Shown piece after piece: positions 41,338 through 49,513 of a stretch of 49,513 bases of DNA; position 1 is the first letter of the stretch, and every line of letters starts with the position of its first letter. The position numbers and the translations under genes were made by a program. This stretch comes from Bacteroidales bacterium (GTDB lineage Bacteria; Bacteroidota; Bacteroidia; Bacteroidales; P3). The stretch is from assembly GCA_031272705.1 (NCBI GenBank), contig JAISTG010000039.1, positions 1-49,513 on the forward strand, read 5' to 3'. The notes below the pieces were generated by a model. That model was not told the origin of the DNA, made no database searches, and saw only the letters and a program-made list of their open reading frames with translations.

Positions 41338-44300
41338 ATGAAACGTTATCTTATTTTAATTTTAATTGCGATAGTATGTTGCTTTACGGAGGTTCATTCT
41401 CAGGGAATTTCCTATCCCGATTCTTCTGTTTTGGCAAGCGGGTCGTGGTATTCCATTACAGTTCCTCAAAGTGGGATATACAGATTGACAAAAGAAGATT
41501 TTAAGAGGTTAGGAGTGCCGGATACTGCCATAAACTTTGATAACCTGACAATATGGGGGCAAGGCGGTTTAGCCATACAGCCTTATGTTGCTTTGTATGA
41601 GGGAAGTGATTTGAAGGAAAACGCTATTTATGTTAATACTCAAAGCAATCCCTATGCTCTTTTTTATGCAGAAGGTACTATTCGCTGGACATATAACAAC
41701 GGAACAGATTTATATGATTTCAAATTAAACCCATATTCTGATGTTGCTACGTATTTCATTTGTTTTGACGCAGATAAGGGAGACAAAAAAAGAATTTCAT
41801 TTGACGCTACACCAATAGGAAACAGCGATTTCGTTGTTAATTATGCCAGAGATACGTATCTGCACAATAGAGACTTGTCTAATCCTAAGGGAATGGGCAA
41901 TACATTCTTTGGAGAGAGCCTTACGCACTTGGCAAATGAGTTAAAAATAGGCGTGAATCTTGCGAACTGTGTTATGAACAATAATGCTAAAATACGCATA
42001 AATGCAGGCAGTACGCGTAACGGAAACACTAATACCCTGACCTTTAAGTTTAATAATCAGGTACTTGGTAATATACAAATAACAGGGGATTCTAAAAATA
42101 CAGTTTTAAGTACAGGCATTTTGGAAAAGTCGCTTCCTGTTCTCACAACCAATTTAGATACGGTTACAATAGTTTATGATGCGGGTTCTTCCAACGATAA
42201 AGCCTATCTTGATTATATTTTCATAAATTATGATAAATATCTGCACTTTAATGGTAGCCCCTTAATGTTCTATACTACCGTTGGAATGGGACAGGATAAA
42301 ATTGCCGAATATCACATTGGGAATGTGAATCAGGCTTTAAGGGTTTGGGACGTGTCAAATCCTCTTACAGTGAAGGAATTGACCGCTACACAGCAGAGTG
42401 ATACGGCAATACTGAAACTTAACACCCAATCATTGCATAAACTCATTGCTTTCACAGGTTCAAACTTCCCAACACCAACTCTAAAAGGCAAAGTAGAAAA
42501 TCAGAACCTTCATAGTCTTGAACAGACAGACTTTATAATCATAACTGCTCCTGAATTTATAAATCAGGCAAAACGTCTTGCAGATTTTCATCGTGCTTAT
42601 GACAGTATAAAAGTAGCCGTCATACTGCCACAACAAATATATAATGAATTTTCTTCAGGCACAAAGGATTATCTTGCTTTCAGGGAATTTTTGCGAATGC
42701 TGTACAAACGATATTCGCCTGTACAGCAGCAGCCTAAAAACGTATTACTCTTTGGTGATGGCACGTTTGACAATCGCAATATTTTAAAATATAATAATAA
42801 TTTCTTGCCTACATATCAGAGTGATAGCGATGCGTGTTCCGATATTTACATTGCACATCTGGCAGACAATGCTTCAGGAGATGCAAATAGCAGTGCTGTT
42901 TTAATAGGTGTTGGTCGCTTCACGGTGAATGATACTAATGAAGCAAATATTGCAGTGGATAAGGCTCGGCGTTATTTGTTCAAAGAAGATTTACGTGATA
43001 ATACTGCCGTTGTTAATGACTGGAAAAACTATTCTGTTTTGACTTGTGATGATGATGATGAAGGAGAGGTTTATTTTATTAAAACATCGGAAGCGGCTTA
43101 TGATACTTTGGTAAGTGCTTTTCCCGTAATGAATGCGTATAAAGTTTATGAAGATGCGTATAATCAGCAAAATTCATCAGGCGGTTCAACATATCCCGAT
43201 GCTACAAAGGCAATAAACAATCGTATGAACAAAGGTGCATTAACCTTGAATTATGTAGGACACGGCTCGGACAACCATTTGTCAAGCGAACGTCTAATAA
43301 CCATTAGTGATATAACAAATTGGACAAACTTCAATCAGCCAACACTTTTTATAACCTCTACCTGTGAATTTACAAAATTTGATATGGTAGACAAGGCATC
43401 GGGAGGTGAATACGCCTTTTTGAGCAAAAAAGGCGGTGCAATAGCCCTTATATCTTCTTCAAGACGCATTAGTTCTCAGGAAGTAGTCAATGCAAATTTC
43501 CATAAGTATTTTGTAAAAAAGCAGACTGACGGAAAACCTCTTACATTAGGAGAAGCCTTTGCCGTATGTCAAAATGAAAAGAAAAGCAGTGATTATATTC
43601 TTATAGGAGATCCTGCATTGAGATTGAACATAGCAATGTTTAACGTACATACAAAGACCATTAACGGCATCAATGTGGAAGATACACTTACCGCTATTCA
43701 GGATACCATAAAGGCTTTGTCGCAAATGAGCGTTTCCGGTGATATAAGAGATAATAATAACAATGTTTTGACCAATTTTAACGGAAAAATACAGATAACT
43801 CTCTTTGATAAGGTTAAGACCTATTATGGTTTGGACAACGAAGGACACGGTAGCCTTAAAACATTCGAGCAACAAAAAAACGTCCTTTACAAAGGAATTA
43901 CAGATGTTGTTAATGGAGAATTTACGCAAACCTTTACTATACCAAAAGATATTTCATATAATTATGGCAGAGGTAAATTAAGTTACTATGCAAAGACTGA
44001 TAGCGTAGATGCTTCGGGCTATAACGACTGGTTTATTGTAGGAGGAATTGACGGCAACGTTCAAATAGACACAACTTATCCGAATATAAGGTTGTATATG
44101 AATGATACGAATTTCTTATCAGGAGGAATAACAGACCAAAATCCTGTTTTATTTGCCATTGTTGAAGATTCAACAGCAATAAATACTACTGGCTGTGGTT
44201 TGGGACACGATATTATGGCTTGTCTTGACAACGCTGCTAACACCTTTGTCCTAAATGATTATTATGAAACAGACCTTTATAATACCAATAAAGGCTATAT

Positions 44301-44736
44301 TCGTTTCCCACTTAATGGTTTGGCAGACGGACAGCATACATTAACGCTCAAAGTCTGGAATATATTTAACTTCTCATCAGAAAAAACAATCACCTTTTAC
44401 GTCAATAACGGCAACGAACCGCTTTATACCAACCTTACAAACTATCCTAATCCATTTGAAAGCAGTACAAGTATTGTCATAGAGCATAATCAGCCCAACC
44501 AAATAACTGAAGCAAGCATCTATATATTTGATATGTCGGGTCGTGTTATTAGAATAATCAATGCTACTCCTTATATATCAGCCTATACTATCGGTCCAAT
44601 CACGTGGGACGGAACAGACGGAAGTGGAAATAGGTTAAAAAATGGCATATATGTTTATAAGGCTATTATGAATACTGCTTCAGGTGAAGTGCATTCGGCA
44701 GGAAAGAAAATGATAATTTTTAATAGAAACAAATAA
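41338..44736 (+). CDS. porU: Type IX secretion system sortase PorU
   Basis: A 1132-residue exported C25-family protease acting as the sortase that removes T9SS C-terminal domains and attaches cargo to anionic LPS at the cell surface. A signal peptide (MKRYLILILIAIVCCFTEVHS) comes first. The N-terminal beta domain has SGIYRLTKEDFKRLG. The C25 dyad is His642 (NYVGHGSDN) and Cys676 (ITSTCEFTKFD), 34 residues apart, closely matching the spacing I recall for P. gingivalis PorU. The C terminus is an FlgD-like Ig domain (ITWDGTDGSGNRLKNGIYVY). No TAnnTTTG element is visible between the tRNA terminator and the ATG, so an alternative sigma factor may drive it. porV follows after 57 bases. Confidence 0.93.
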   Translation: MKRYLILILIAIVCCFTEVHSQGISYPDSSVLASGSWYSITVPQSGIYRLTKEDFKRLGVPDTAINFDNLTIWGQGGLAIQPYVALYEGSDLKENAIYVNTQSNPYALFYAEGTIRWTYNNGTDLYDFKLNPYSDVATYFICFDADKGDKKRISFDATPIGNSDFVVNYARDTYLHNRDLSNPKGMGNTFFGESLTHLANELKIGVNLANCVMNNNAKIRINAGSTRNGNTNTLTFKFNNQVLGNIQITGDSKNTVLSTGILEKSLPVLTTNLDTVTIVYDAGSSNDKAYLDYIFINYDKYLHFNGSPLMFYTTVGMGQDKIAEYHIGNVNQALRVWDVSNPLTVKELTATQQSDTAILKLNTQSLHKLIAFTGSNFPTPTLKGKVENQNLHSLEQTDFIIITAPEFINQAKRLADFHRAYDSIKVAVILPQQIYNEFSSGTKDYLAFREFLRMLYKRYSPVQQQPKNVLLFGDGTFDNRNILKYNNNFLPTYQSDSDACSDIYIAHLADNASGDANSSAVLIGVGRFTVNDTNEANIAVDKARRYLFKEDLRDNTAVVNDWKNYSVLTCDDDDEGEVYFIKTSEAAYDTLVSAFPVMNAYKVYEDAYNQQNSSGGSTYPDATKAINNRMNKGALTLNYVGHGSDNHLSSERLITISDITNWTNFNQPTLFITSTCEFTKFDMVDKASGGEYAFLSKKGGAIALISSSRRISSQEVVNANFHKYFVKKQTDGKPLTLGEAFAVCQNEKKSSDYILIGDPALRLNIAMFNVHTKTINGINVEDTLTAIQDTIKALSQMSVSGDIRDNNNNVLTNFNGKIQITLFDKVKTYYGLDNEGHGSLKTFEQQKNVLYKGITDVVNGEFTQTFTIPKDISYNYGRGKLSYYAKTDSVDASGYNDWFIVGGIDGNVQIDTTYPNIRLYMNDTNFLSGGITDQNPVLFAIVEDSTAINTTGCGLGHDIMACLDNAANTFVLNDYYETDLYNTNKGYIRFPLNGLADGQHTLTLKVWNIFNFSSEKTITFYVNNGNEPLYTNLTNYPNPFESSTSIVIEHNQPNQITEASIYIFDMSGRVIRIINATPYISAYTIGPITWDGTDGSGNRLKNGIYVYKAIMNTASGEVHSAGKKMIIFNRNK

Positions 44737-44793
44737 TAAAAAGAAATAAATAACGTTTTAGTAACTTGGACAGACAAAAATAACAAAAAACAG

Positions 44794-45984
44794 ATGAACA
44801 ACCCCAAAACAATAATTGCCTTAATGGCTTTAACAATAGCAGGTTTAAGCGGATTGAAAGCACAGACATCAAAAAGTGGACTGGTAGATGATGATAACAA
44901 CACCCTCTTGGGTCAATTAAAAGAAGAAGGGTCGCGTCCCATACTCACAGGTGTGCCTATCCTGTTGATAGCACCAGATTCAAGAGCAGGAGCAATGGGA
45001 GATGTTGGAGTAGCATCAAAACCTGACGCAAATTCTATTCACTGGAACGCTGCCAAATTAGCCTTTACCGAAAATACAACAGACATCACATTCACTTATA
45101 GCCCATGGTTACACAACCTTGTACCGGATATATCTCTTGCTTATCTGGCTGGATATTACAAAATCAATGAAAGAAGTTCCATAGGTGCTTCTTTGACCTA
45201 TTTCTCTATTGGAGATATGAATTTTGTTAATGAACAGAATGTATTGATAGGCGTTTATTCTCCTAATGAATTTGCTGTTGATTTGGCTTATGCTATGAAA
45301 CTGACTGACAATCTTTCGGCTTCCGTTACCGGAAGGTACATTCGTTCCGATCTTACTCTGGGACAAACCGTAGACAATACACAAACCTTTGCCGGACAAG
45401 CGGGAGCAGCCGACGTAGGTTTGTATTATGAAAACGAAATCAAAAGTCAAAAGCCTTCTTCTTATGCTTTGGGTTTGCAAATATCCAATCTCGGCTCAAA
45501 AATATCCTATTCCAACAACAATACAAAAGAGTTTTTGCCCGCTAATCTGCGAATCGGTGGTCGTTATACAATGAATTTTGATCAGTTTAACGAGATTTCT
45601 TTTATGCTTGACTTCAATAAACTTCTTGTTCCTACGCCTGCTTTATACGAAGATGACACAATATATGCAGGGATGGATGGAAACGTAGGCACATTGCAGG
45701 GAGCAATTCAGTCTTTCTACGATGCACCAAACGGATTTAAGGAAGAATTACAGGAGATTTCTATTTCGGCTGGAATGGAATATTGGTATCGCAAAATGTT
45801 TGCCGTAAGAGCAGGATACTTTTACGAGAATGCACACAAAGGAAACCGCCAATACCTTACTTTTGGAGCCGGGTTGAAGTACAACGTTCTAAAATTAGAC
45901 ATCTCTTACCTCATTACAACGGCACAAATCAGCTATAATCCGTTGAAAAACACGCTTCGCGTATCACTTTCCTTTGAAATATAG
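44794..45984 (+). CDS. porV: Type IX secretion system outer-membrane protein PorV
   Basis: A 396-residue outer-membrane beta-barrel (PorV/LptO, FadL-like) that collects T9SS cargo from the translocon and brings it to PorU. The signal peptide ends ...LKAQ. The family-defining start of the mature barrel is ILTGVPILLIAPDSRAGAMG, followed by DVGVASKPDANSIHWNAAKL. The alternating strands and final aromatic-containing strand (LRVSLSFEI) fit a barrel. The short gap and the terminator after porV show a porU-porV operon. Confidence 0.95.
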   Translation: MNNPKTIIALMALTIAGLSGLKAQTSKSGLVDDDNNTLLGQLKEEGSRPILTGVPILLIAPDSRAGAMGDVGVASKPDANSIHWNAAKLAFTENTTDITFTYSPWLHNLVPDISLAYLAGYYKINERSSIGASLTYFSIGDMNFVNEQNVLIGVYSPNEFAVDLAYAMKLTDNLSASVTGRYIRSDLTLGQTVDNTQTFAGQAGAADVGLYYENEIKSQKPSSYALGLQISNLGSKISYSNNNTKEFLPANLRIGGRYTMNFDQFNEISFMLDFNKLLVPTPALYEDDTIYAGMDGNVGTLQGAIQSFYDAPNGFKEELQEISISAGMEYWYRKMFAVRAGYFYENAHKGNRQYLTFGAGLKYNVLKLDISYLITTAQISYNPLKNTLRVSLSFEI

Positions 45985-46010
45985 GACAATAAACCGATAA
46001 TATAATATAT

Positions 46011-46048
46011 AAAAAACGGCGTTTCAAATTCACGAAACGCCGTTTTTT
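46011..46048 (+). terminator. Rho-independent terminator of porU-porV
   Basis: AAAAAACGGCGTTTC (46011-46025) pairs perfectly with GAAACGCCGTTTTTT (46034-46048) around AAATTCAC. It may act in both directions. Confidence 0.9.
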
Positions 46049-46165
46049 ATTTCTATGTTTAAGGGGACAAAAGCACGGCAGTTAGTATTGTAAAAATCGG
46101 TACTTGCAGGCTGTTCTGACGGCTTTTTTAATTAACTGAAAATCAATGTCTTTGATTTTGTGTTT

Positions 46166-46248
46166 AAAACTCTTGAATTTTGACCCCCAAACTCTTGAAT
46201 ATTGGGGGTCAAAATTCAAGAGTTTGAGGGTCAAAATTCAAGAGTTTT
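46166..46248. repeat. Inverted 22-bp repeat pair forming a 35-bp stem
   Basis: Boxes ACTCTTGAA at 46169 and 46191 (22 bp apart) are mirrored by TTCAAGAGT at 46215 and 46237 (22 bp apart). The arms 46166-46200 and 46214-46248 are inverse complements over 35 bp with one mismatch, with a 13-base centre. Each half is a two-unit tandem repeat. Confidence 0.92.
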
Positions 46249-46404
46249 AAATATCGCTTTGGGAAAACCTCAAATCGGGGAACAAATTAAAGATGCTTTG
46301 AAAACTATTATTGACGAACTTTTTTATTCATATTCAAGACTTTATGCAAAGATAAATACATTACTTTTTGTCCTCACTTTTGGCAATTAAACCGATTTGT
46401 CTGT

Positions 46405-46432
46405 TTGCGTGTGAAAGATTTTACTACTTTTG
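46405..46432 (+). promoter_or_regulatory. Fucosidase promoter
   Basis: TTG (46405-46407), a 17-base spacer and TACTTTTG (46425-46432), 26 bases before ATG 46458. It rules out the earlier in-frame start at 46368. Confidence 0.65.
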
Positions 46433-46457
46433 CAATCCGATTTTAATATCAAAAAAT

Positions 46458-48227
46458 ATGAACCCGAAAGCAACATTTATAAGTATAATTCTTTGTATTG
46501 CAGGTCTGAATGTAACATTCGCACAAAACAATTACGATTTCTACAAACAGAAGTACCCTTCGTGGTTTTCGGATGCCAAACTTGGAATTTTCATTCACTA
46601 CGGCGTGTATTCGGTGCCAAGCTGGAGCGGTGCCGAGCAGTATGCCGAATGGTTTTACAAAGGTTTAATCGGTGGTGATACGGCGAGAGAGAATTTTCAA
46701 CGAAGGGTCTATGGCGATGATTTCAGGTATGAGGACTATAAAGGTTTGTTTCGCAGTGAGTTGTTTAACGCTGACGAGTGGGCTGCTTTGTTTGCCGAAA
46801 GCGGAGCAAAGTATGTGATTTTTACTTCAAAGCATCACGATGGTTTTTGTATGTGGGACGACTCTCTTTCAGGCACTTGGAATTCCGTTCATTCTCCCTG
46901 CAAAATTGATTTTTGCCGTCAGTTGAGCCAAGCGTGCAGAAAGAAGAATTTAAAGTTCGGTCTCTATTATTCTCTTTTGGAATGGAACAATCCTTTGTTT
47001 CGCTGGACAGTGGATTCTGCGGGTTTGGAACGCTATGTCAAAGATTATATGCAGCCGCAGTTCAAATCGTTAGTGCAAAAGTTCAAACCCGATTTGCTTT
47101 TCGCCGATGGGGACTGGGATTTCAGCCCCCGACAACTTGGAAGCGAAGATTTGGTGCAGTATTATTACGATATGGTTGGTGCGGAGGGCATTGTCAATAA
47201 CCGATGGGGCGTTGGCTTTGACTATGGTTACCTCACACCCGAATACAGCAGCGGAATCAGTGAGTTGAAACGCCCGTGGGCTGAATGTCGAGGGCTTTCC
47301 CGTTCCTTCGGACTTAATCGCAATGCCGATCTTTCTTCGTATATGACAGGCGAAGAACTGATTCTGCATTTTGTGTCTTTGGTTGCTGCCGGTGGAGGCT
47401 TAACGCTCAATGTTGCTCCTTCGGCTGACGGACAGATTCCTTTGCTTCAGCAGGAACGACTCTTGGATTTGGGTAAATGGTTGAAGACAAACGGAGAGGC
47501 AATCTATGGAGCAAAACCCTGTAAGGACGCCGCAGCGTATTATACGGCAGAAGAAGCGTACGAAAACGATACCGTTATAAATTATGACTGGGTTCGCAAT
47601 GCCCCGAAGAAAGGAATGCCGGAAGATAACTTTGGTGTAAAATGGTATGGGTACATTATACCAAAATACAGTGAAGAATACACCATTTACCTGAAAGCAG
47701 ACGATATGGCATATCTTAATATAAATGAATTATATTATGAAGGTATGGCAGGAGATACGACATTAAAAATGATTCTTTGCGATTCTGCTTTTACCCATAA
47801 ACCTCTCAAAACAACAATACGGCTGAAAAAAGATATACCTTATCTGTTTAATTTATTGTATGAGGAAAAGGATCTTAACGCTTCGGTCTCTCTGCAATGG
47901 GAAAGCAGGCATAGACCAAAGGAATCGGTAAAAGGAAACTGGCATAAGACATATTGGTGGATTAAACCGACATCTTATTTAACGCAAAAAGGCAATGACC
48001 TCTATGTAATGGCTGATTTGAATTATTCGGATGACCAAACAGCAGTTTCTTTGCCCAAAGCACCAAAGGAAAATATGCAAATAACCTGTTTGGATACCGA
48101 AAATATGTATTTTCTTTGGCAGTATAAAGACGGGAAACTTATGATTGATACCTCTAACTTAAAGTTTGGGAAAATCAAAAGCAAGGGAGTGGTCGTCTTT
48201 AAGCTGGAAGGATATTTACAGGATTAG
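46458..48227 (+). CDS. GH29 alpha-L-fucosidase
   Basis: A 589-residue exported glycosidase. The signal peptide ends ...LNVTFAQ. The GH29 catalytic domain begins FSDAKLGIFIHYGVYSVPSW and has TSKHHDGFCMWDD and the nucleophile Asp217 in DLLFADGDW. The acid/base residue cannot be fixed from sequence alone. A C-terminal region (about 390-589) includes a PA14-like stretch (YTIYLKADDMAYLNIN). It removes terminal L-fucose from host or plant glycans, probably in the periplasm; there is no T9SS sorting domain and no lipobox. ATG 46458 is chosen from the promoter and signal peptide. The 3' end overlaps mnmA by 4 bases, tail to tail. Confidence 0.9.
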   Translation: MNPKATFISIILCIAGLNVTFAQNNYDFYKQKYPSWFSDAKLGIFIHYGVYSVPSWSGAEQYAEWFYKGLIGGDTARENFQRRVYGDDFRYEDYKGLFRSELFNADEWAALFAESGAKYVIFTSKHHDGFCMWDDSLSGTWNSVHSPCKIDFCRQLSQACRKKNLKFGLYYSLLEWNNPLFRWTVDSAGLERYVKDYMQPQFKSLVQKFKPDLLFADGDWDFSPRQLGSEDLVQYYYDMVGAEGIVNNRWGVGFDYGYLTPEYSSGISELKRPWAECRGLSRSFGLNRNADLSSYMTGEELILHFVSLVAAGGGLTLNVAPSADGQIPLLQQERLLDLGKWLKTNGEAIYGAKPCKDAAAYYTAEEAYENDTVINYDWVRNAPKKGMPEDNFGVKWYGYIIPKYSEEYTIYLKADDMAYLNINELYYEGMAGDTTLKMILCDSAFTHKPLKTTIRLKKDIPYLFNLLYEEKDLNASVSLQWESRHRPKESVKGNWHKTYWWIKPTSYLTQKGNDLYVMADLNYSDDQTAVSLPKAPKENMQITCLDTENMYFLWQYKDGKLMIDTSNLKFGKIKSKGVVVFKLEGYLQD

Positions 48228-49294
48228 TCAATTATTACACCGCTGCCAAGACATAATTTCCCGCTTTGGTCATAAATAACCCCAAATTGCCCAGCCGCTA
48301 TACCCTGTATTCGTTTTGAGGATTCAATGCGGTATATGGAGTTTATTTTCCGTAATTTGCCAAGCGTAAAATCGGGTGTATGGCGTATCTTAAAAAGAAT
48401 TGTTTTTTCATCATCAAAATCCCCGAATACGTCTCTTGTTATAAACTGCATGCCCGAAAGATTTACAACATTACCATACTGAGTTGCAGGGTCATATCCC
48501 TGAGATACGTAAAGCACATTCTCATTCATATCCTTTTTGACAACAAACCACGGACCACCACTTAATCCAAGTCCTTTCCTCTGCCCAATGGTATGAAACC
48601 AATAGCCATTATGTTCTCCCAATATCCTGCCTGTCTCCAATTCAACAATCTTTCCCTTTTGCACACCTAAATATCGCTGCAGGAAATCATTGTAATTGAT
48701 TTTGCCAAGAAAACAAATACCTTGAGAATCTTTGCGTTCCGCACTTGGTAATTTTGCTTTGCGAGCCGTTTCTCTTACTTCCGATTTAAGCATGTTGCCA
48801 ATGGGAAACATAAGTCTTGAAATTTCAACATAATTGATTTGTCCAAGAAAATACGTCTGGTCTTTTACCTTGTCCTTTGCGGTAGAAAGCCACGTTAAAC
48901 CTTCATTATCAATGGTTGTAGTGGCATAATGTCCTGTGGCAATCCTGTCAAAATCTTTTCCCCATTTGTGTTCAAACGCTCCAAACTTTATAAACTTGTT
49001 GCACATCATATCAGGATTGGGCGTAAGTCCTCTTCTCACAGCCTCAATGGTATAACTGACAACGCTTTGCCAATACTCCTCGTGCAGCGATACTGTTTCC
49101 ATACGACAGCCATATTTTTTAGCGATGCAGGTTGTTATTTCAATGTCCTCTTCGCTTTGACAGTCAATATAACCATTCTCTTTTTCCATTCCAATACGAA
49201 TGTAGAAAATGGTGGGGTCAAATCCTGCCTCCTTTAAAAGATGTACGCATACGCTGCTATCTACTCCTCCGGACACTAATGCCGCAATGTTCAT
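48224..49294 (-). CDS. mnmA: tRNA 2-thiouridine(34) synthase MnmA
   Basis: A 356-residue tRNA thiolase modifying U34 of Lys, Glu and Gln tRNAs. The PP-loop is ALVSGGVDSSVCVHLL. The two catalytic cysteines are in PDMMCNKFIKF (about residue 97) and SQGICFLG (about 193). GHYATT, DQTYFL and HTIGQRKGLGLSGGPWFV are conserved. The in-frame upstream codon at 49300 is TTG, so ATG 49294 (MNIAALVSG) is used, 24 bases after the -7 element. Confidence 0.95.
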   Translation of the reverse strand: MNIAALVSGGVDSSVCVHLLKEAGFDPTIFYIRIGMEKENGYIDCQSEEDIEITTCIAKKYGCRMETVSLHEEYWQSVVSYTIEAVRRGLTPNPDMMCNKFIKFGAFEHKWGKDFDRIATGHYATTTIDNEGLTWLSTAKDKVKDQTYFLGQINYVEISRLMFPIGNMLKSEVRETARKAKLPSAERKDSQGICFLGKINYNDFLQRYLGVQKGKIVELETGRILGEHNGYWFHTIGQRKGLGLSGGPWFVVKKDMNENVLYVSQGYDPATQYGNVVNLSGMQFITRDVFGDFDDEKTILFKIRHTPDFTLGKLRKINSIYRIESSKRIQGIAAGQFGVIYDQSGKLCLGSGVIID

Positions 49295-49317
49295 TTCCAA
49301 ATGTTTTTTATGATTTG

Positions 49318-49325
49318 CAAAAGTA
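49318..49325 (-). promoter_or_regulatory. -7 element for mnmA
   Basis: TACTTTTG on the minus strand, 24 bases before ATG 49294 and just after the terminator of the preceding gene. Confidence 0.65.
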
Positions 49326-49344
49326 GTAAAAAATCTTTTAATGC

Positions 49345-49378
49345 AAAAAGCCCGTTCATTTATTTGAACGGGCTTTTG
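49345..49378 (-). terminator. Rho-independent terminator of the FGE-like gene
   Basis: AGCCCGTTCA (49349-49358) and TGAACGGGCT (49365-49374) pair perfectly around TTTATT. On the minus strand the stem is followed by a T run, ending the gene upstream of mnmA; the other side is also T-rich. Confidence 0.9.
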
Positions 49379-49405
49379 TTTTATTGCTTGCTCGGCACAA
49401 AGGAT

Positions 49406-49513
49406 TTAATTTGAACTGGAAGCCAAACGGAAGCCTACTCGGGTGTGGCGAGCTTCGGGCTCAGCGTAGTCACGGCGAGCCACAAGACAGTTAGACGAAT
49501 CGTTGCCAAAATA
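49406..49513 (-). CDS. 3' end of an FGE-sulfatase/SUMF1-domain protein (partial)
   Basis: The last 35 codons of a minus-strand gene run in from the right edge, reading from YFGNDSSNCLVARRDYAEPE through ARHTRVGFRLASSSN to a TAA. The xxxRxGFRLA ending is the C-terminal hallmark of formylglycine-generating-enzyme (SUMF1) domains, used in Bacteroidetes by GldK/PorK-type T9SS lipoproteins and by many surface proteins. With only the tail visible, the full function cannot be given. The terminator at 49345-49378 follows. Confidence 0.7.
   Translation of the reverse strand, partial: YFGNDSSNCLVARRDYAEPEARHTRVGFRLASSSN

Larger units (their letters stand above)
45985..46457. other. Gene-free stretch porV-fucosidase
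   Basis: 473 bp with the porV terminator, a long perfect-arm palindrome built of 22-bp repeats (46166-46248) and the fucosidase promoter. No gene seen; the short frame at 46202-46390 only reads the repeat. Confidence 0.6.

Overview
The window comes from an AT-rich chromosome of a Bacteroidota bacterium, most likely of the order Bacteroidales. The evidence is the TAnnTTTG / TTG promoter pattern in front of most genes, the near absence of Shine-Dalgarno sequences, the type IX secretion (T9SS) genes porU and porV, a C25 (gingipain-like) protease with a T9SS C-terminal sorting domain, a GT117/DUF2723 membrane protein, a DUF4271 protein, a short Bacteroidetes-type phosphatidylserine decarboxylase and an ExbB/membrane protein/ExbD/ExbD cluster. 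I cannot name the genus. No prophage, transposase, CRISPR array or plasmid gene is visible; the gene content looks like ordinary core chromosome.

Layout. 1-3.6 kb: tRNA-Leu(CAG), a sensor histidine kinase, hemW and, convergent, an acyl-CoA thioesterase. 4-10.3 kb: ftcD, then ftsH-cdsA-psd-rluA-like, running from protein quality control through phospholipid synthesis to RNA modification. 10.6-16 kb (minus): a MutS-like ATPase, a TrmN6-like methyltransferase and an exbD-exbD-membrane protein-exbB proton-channel operon. 16.4-24.4 kb (minus): htpG, yidD, rnpA, hemD with an odd alanine/lysine tail, DUF4271, and a large secreted C25 protease. 24.9-29.2 kb: nadE with an apparently degenerate glutaminase domain, a PAP2 phosphatase, and a convergent YfhO-like membrane protein. 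29.5-33.4 kb: plsX-rpmF-yceD (minus) facing away from fabH and a metallo-beta-lactamase-fold hydrolase (plus). 33.5-40.9 kb: a lipoprotein, an XRE-type regulator with likely operators, a GT117/DUF2723 protein and a TPR/PD40/OmpA-like (PorE-like) envelope protein. 41.1-46 kb: tRNA-Gln(CUG) and porU-porV. 46.4-49.5 kb: a GH29 alpha-L-fucosidase, mnmA, and the 3' end of a formylglycine-generating-enzyme-like gene cut by the window edge.

The unusual content is between the genes. Thirteen intergenic regions carry short phased repeats. In eight of them the period is 21 bp (with occasional +/-1 steps) and the unit is one family: a 9-bp box (AATCAAATT or its reverse complement AATTTGATT) plus a 12-bp linker (such as CCAGCGTTCTAT or its reverse complement). 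Box and linker are each quasi-palindromes whose asymmetric centre flips independently. Other arrays use unrelated sequences with the same 21-bp or a 22-bp period. Every array lies upstream of at least one gene and none lies in the convergent junctions. One array is itself crossed by a strong orphan promoter that points toward a terminator, with no recognisable gene between. I did not recognise this system from known bacterial repeat families.

Functional links: the T9SS sortase/shuttle pair (PorU/PorV), the PorE-like protein and the CTD-bearing C25 protease belong to one secretion route. HemW and HemD serve heme metabolism. CdsA, Psd, PlsX, FabH and PAP2 serve lipid synthesis. TrmN6, MnmA, the RluA-like enzyme and RnpA serve RNA maturation.
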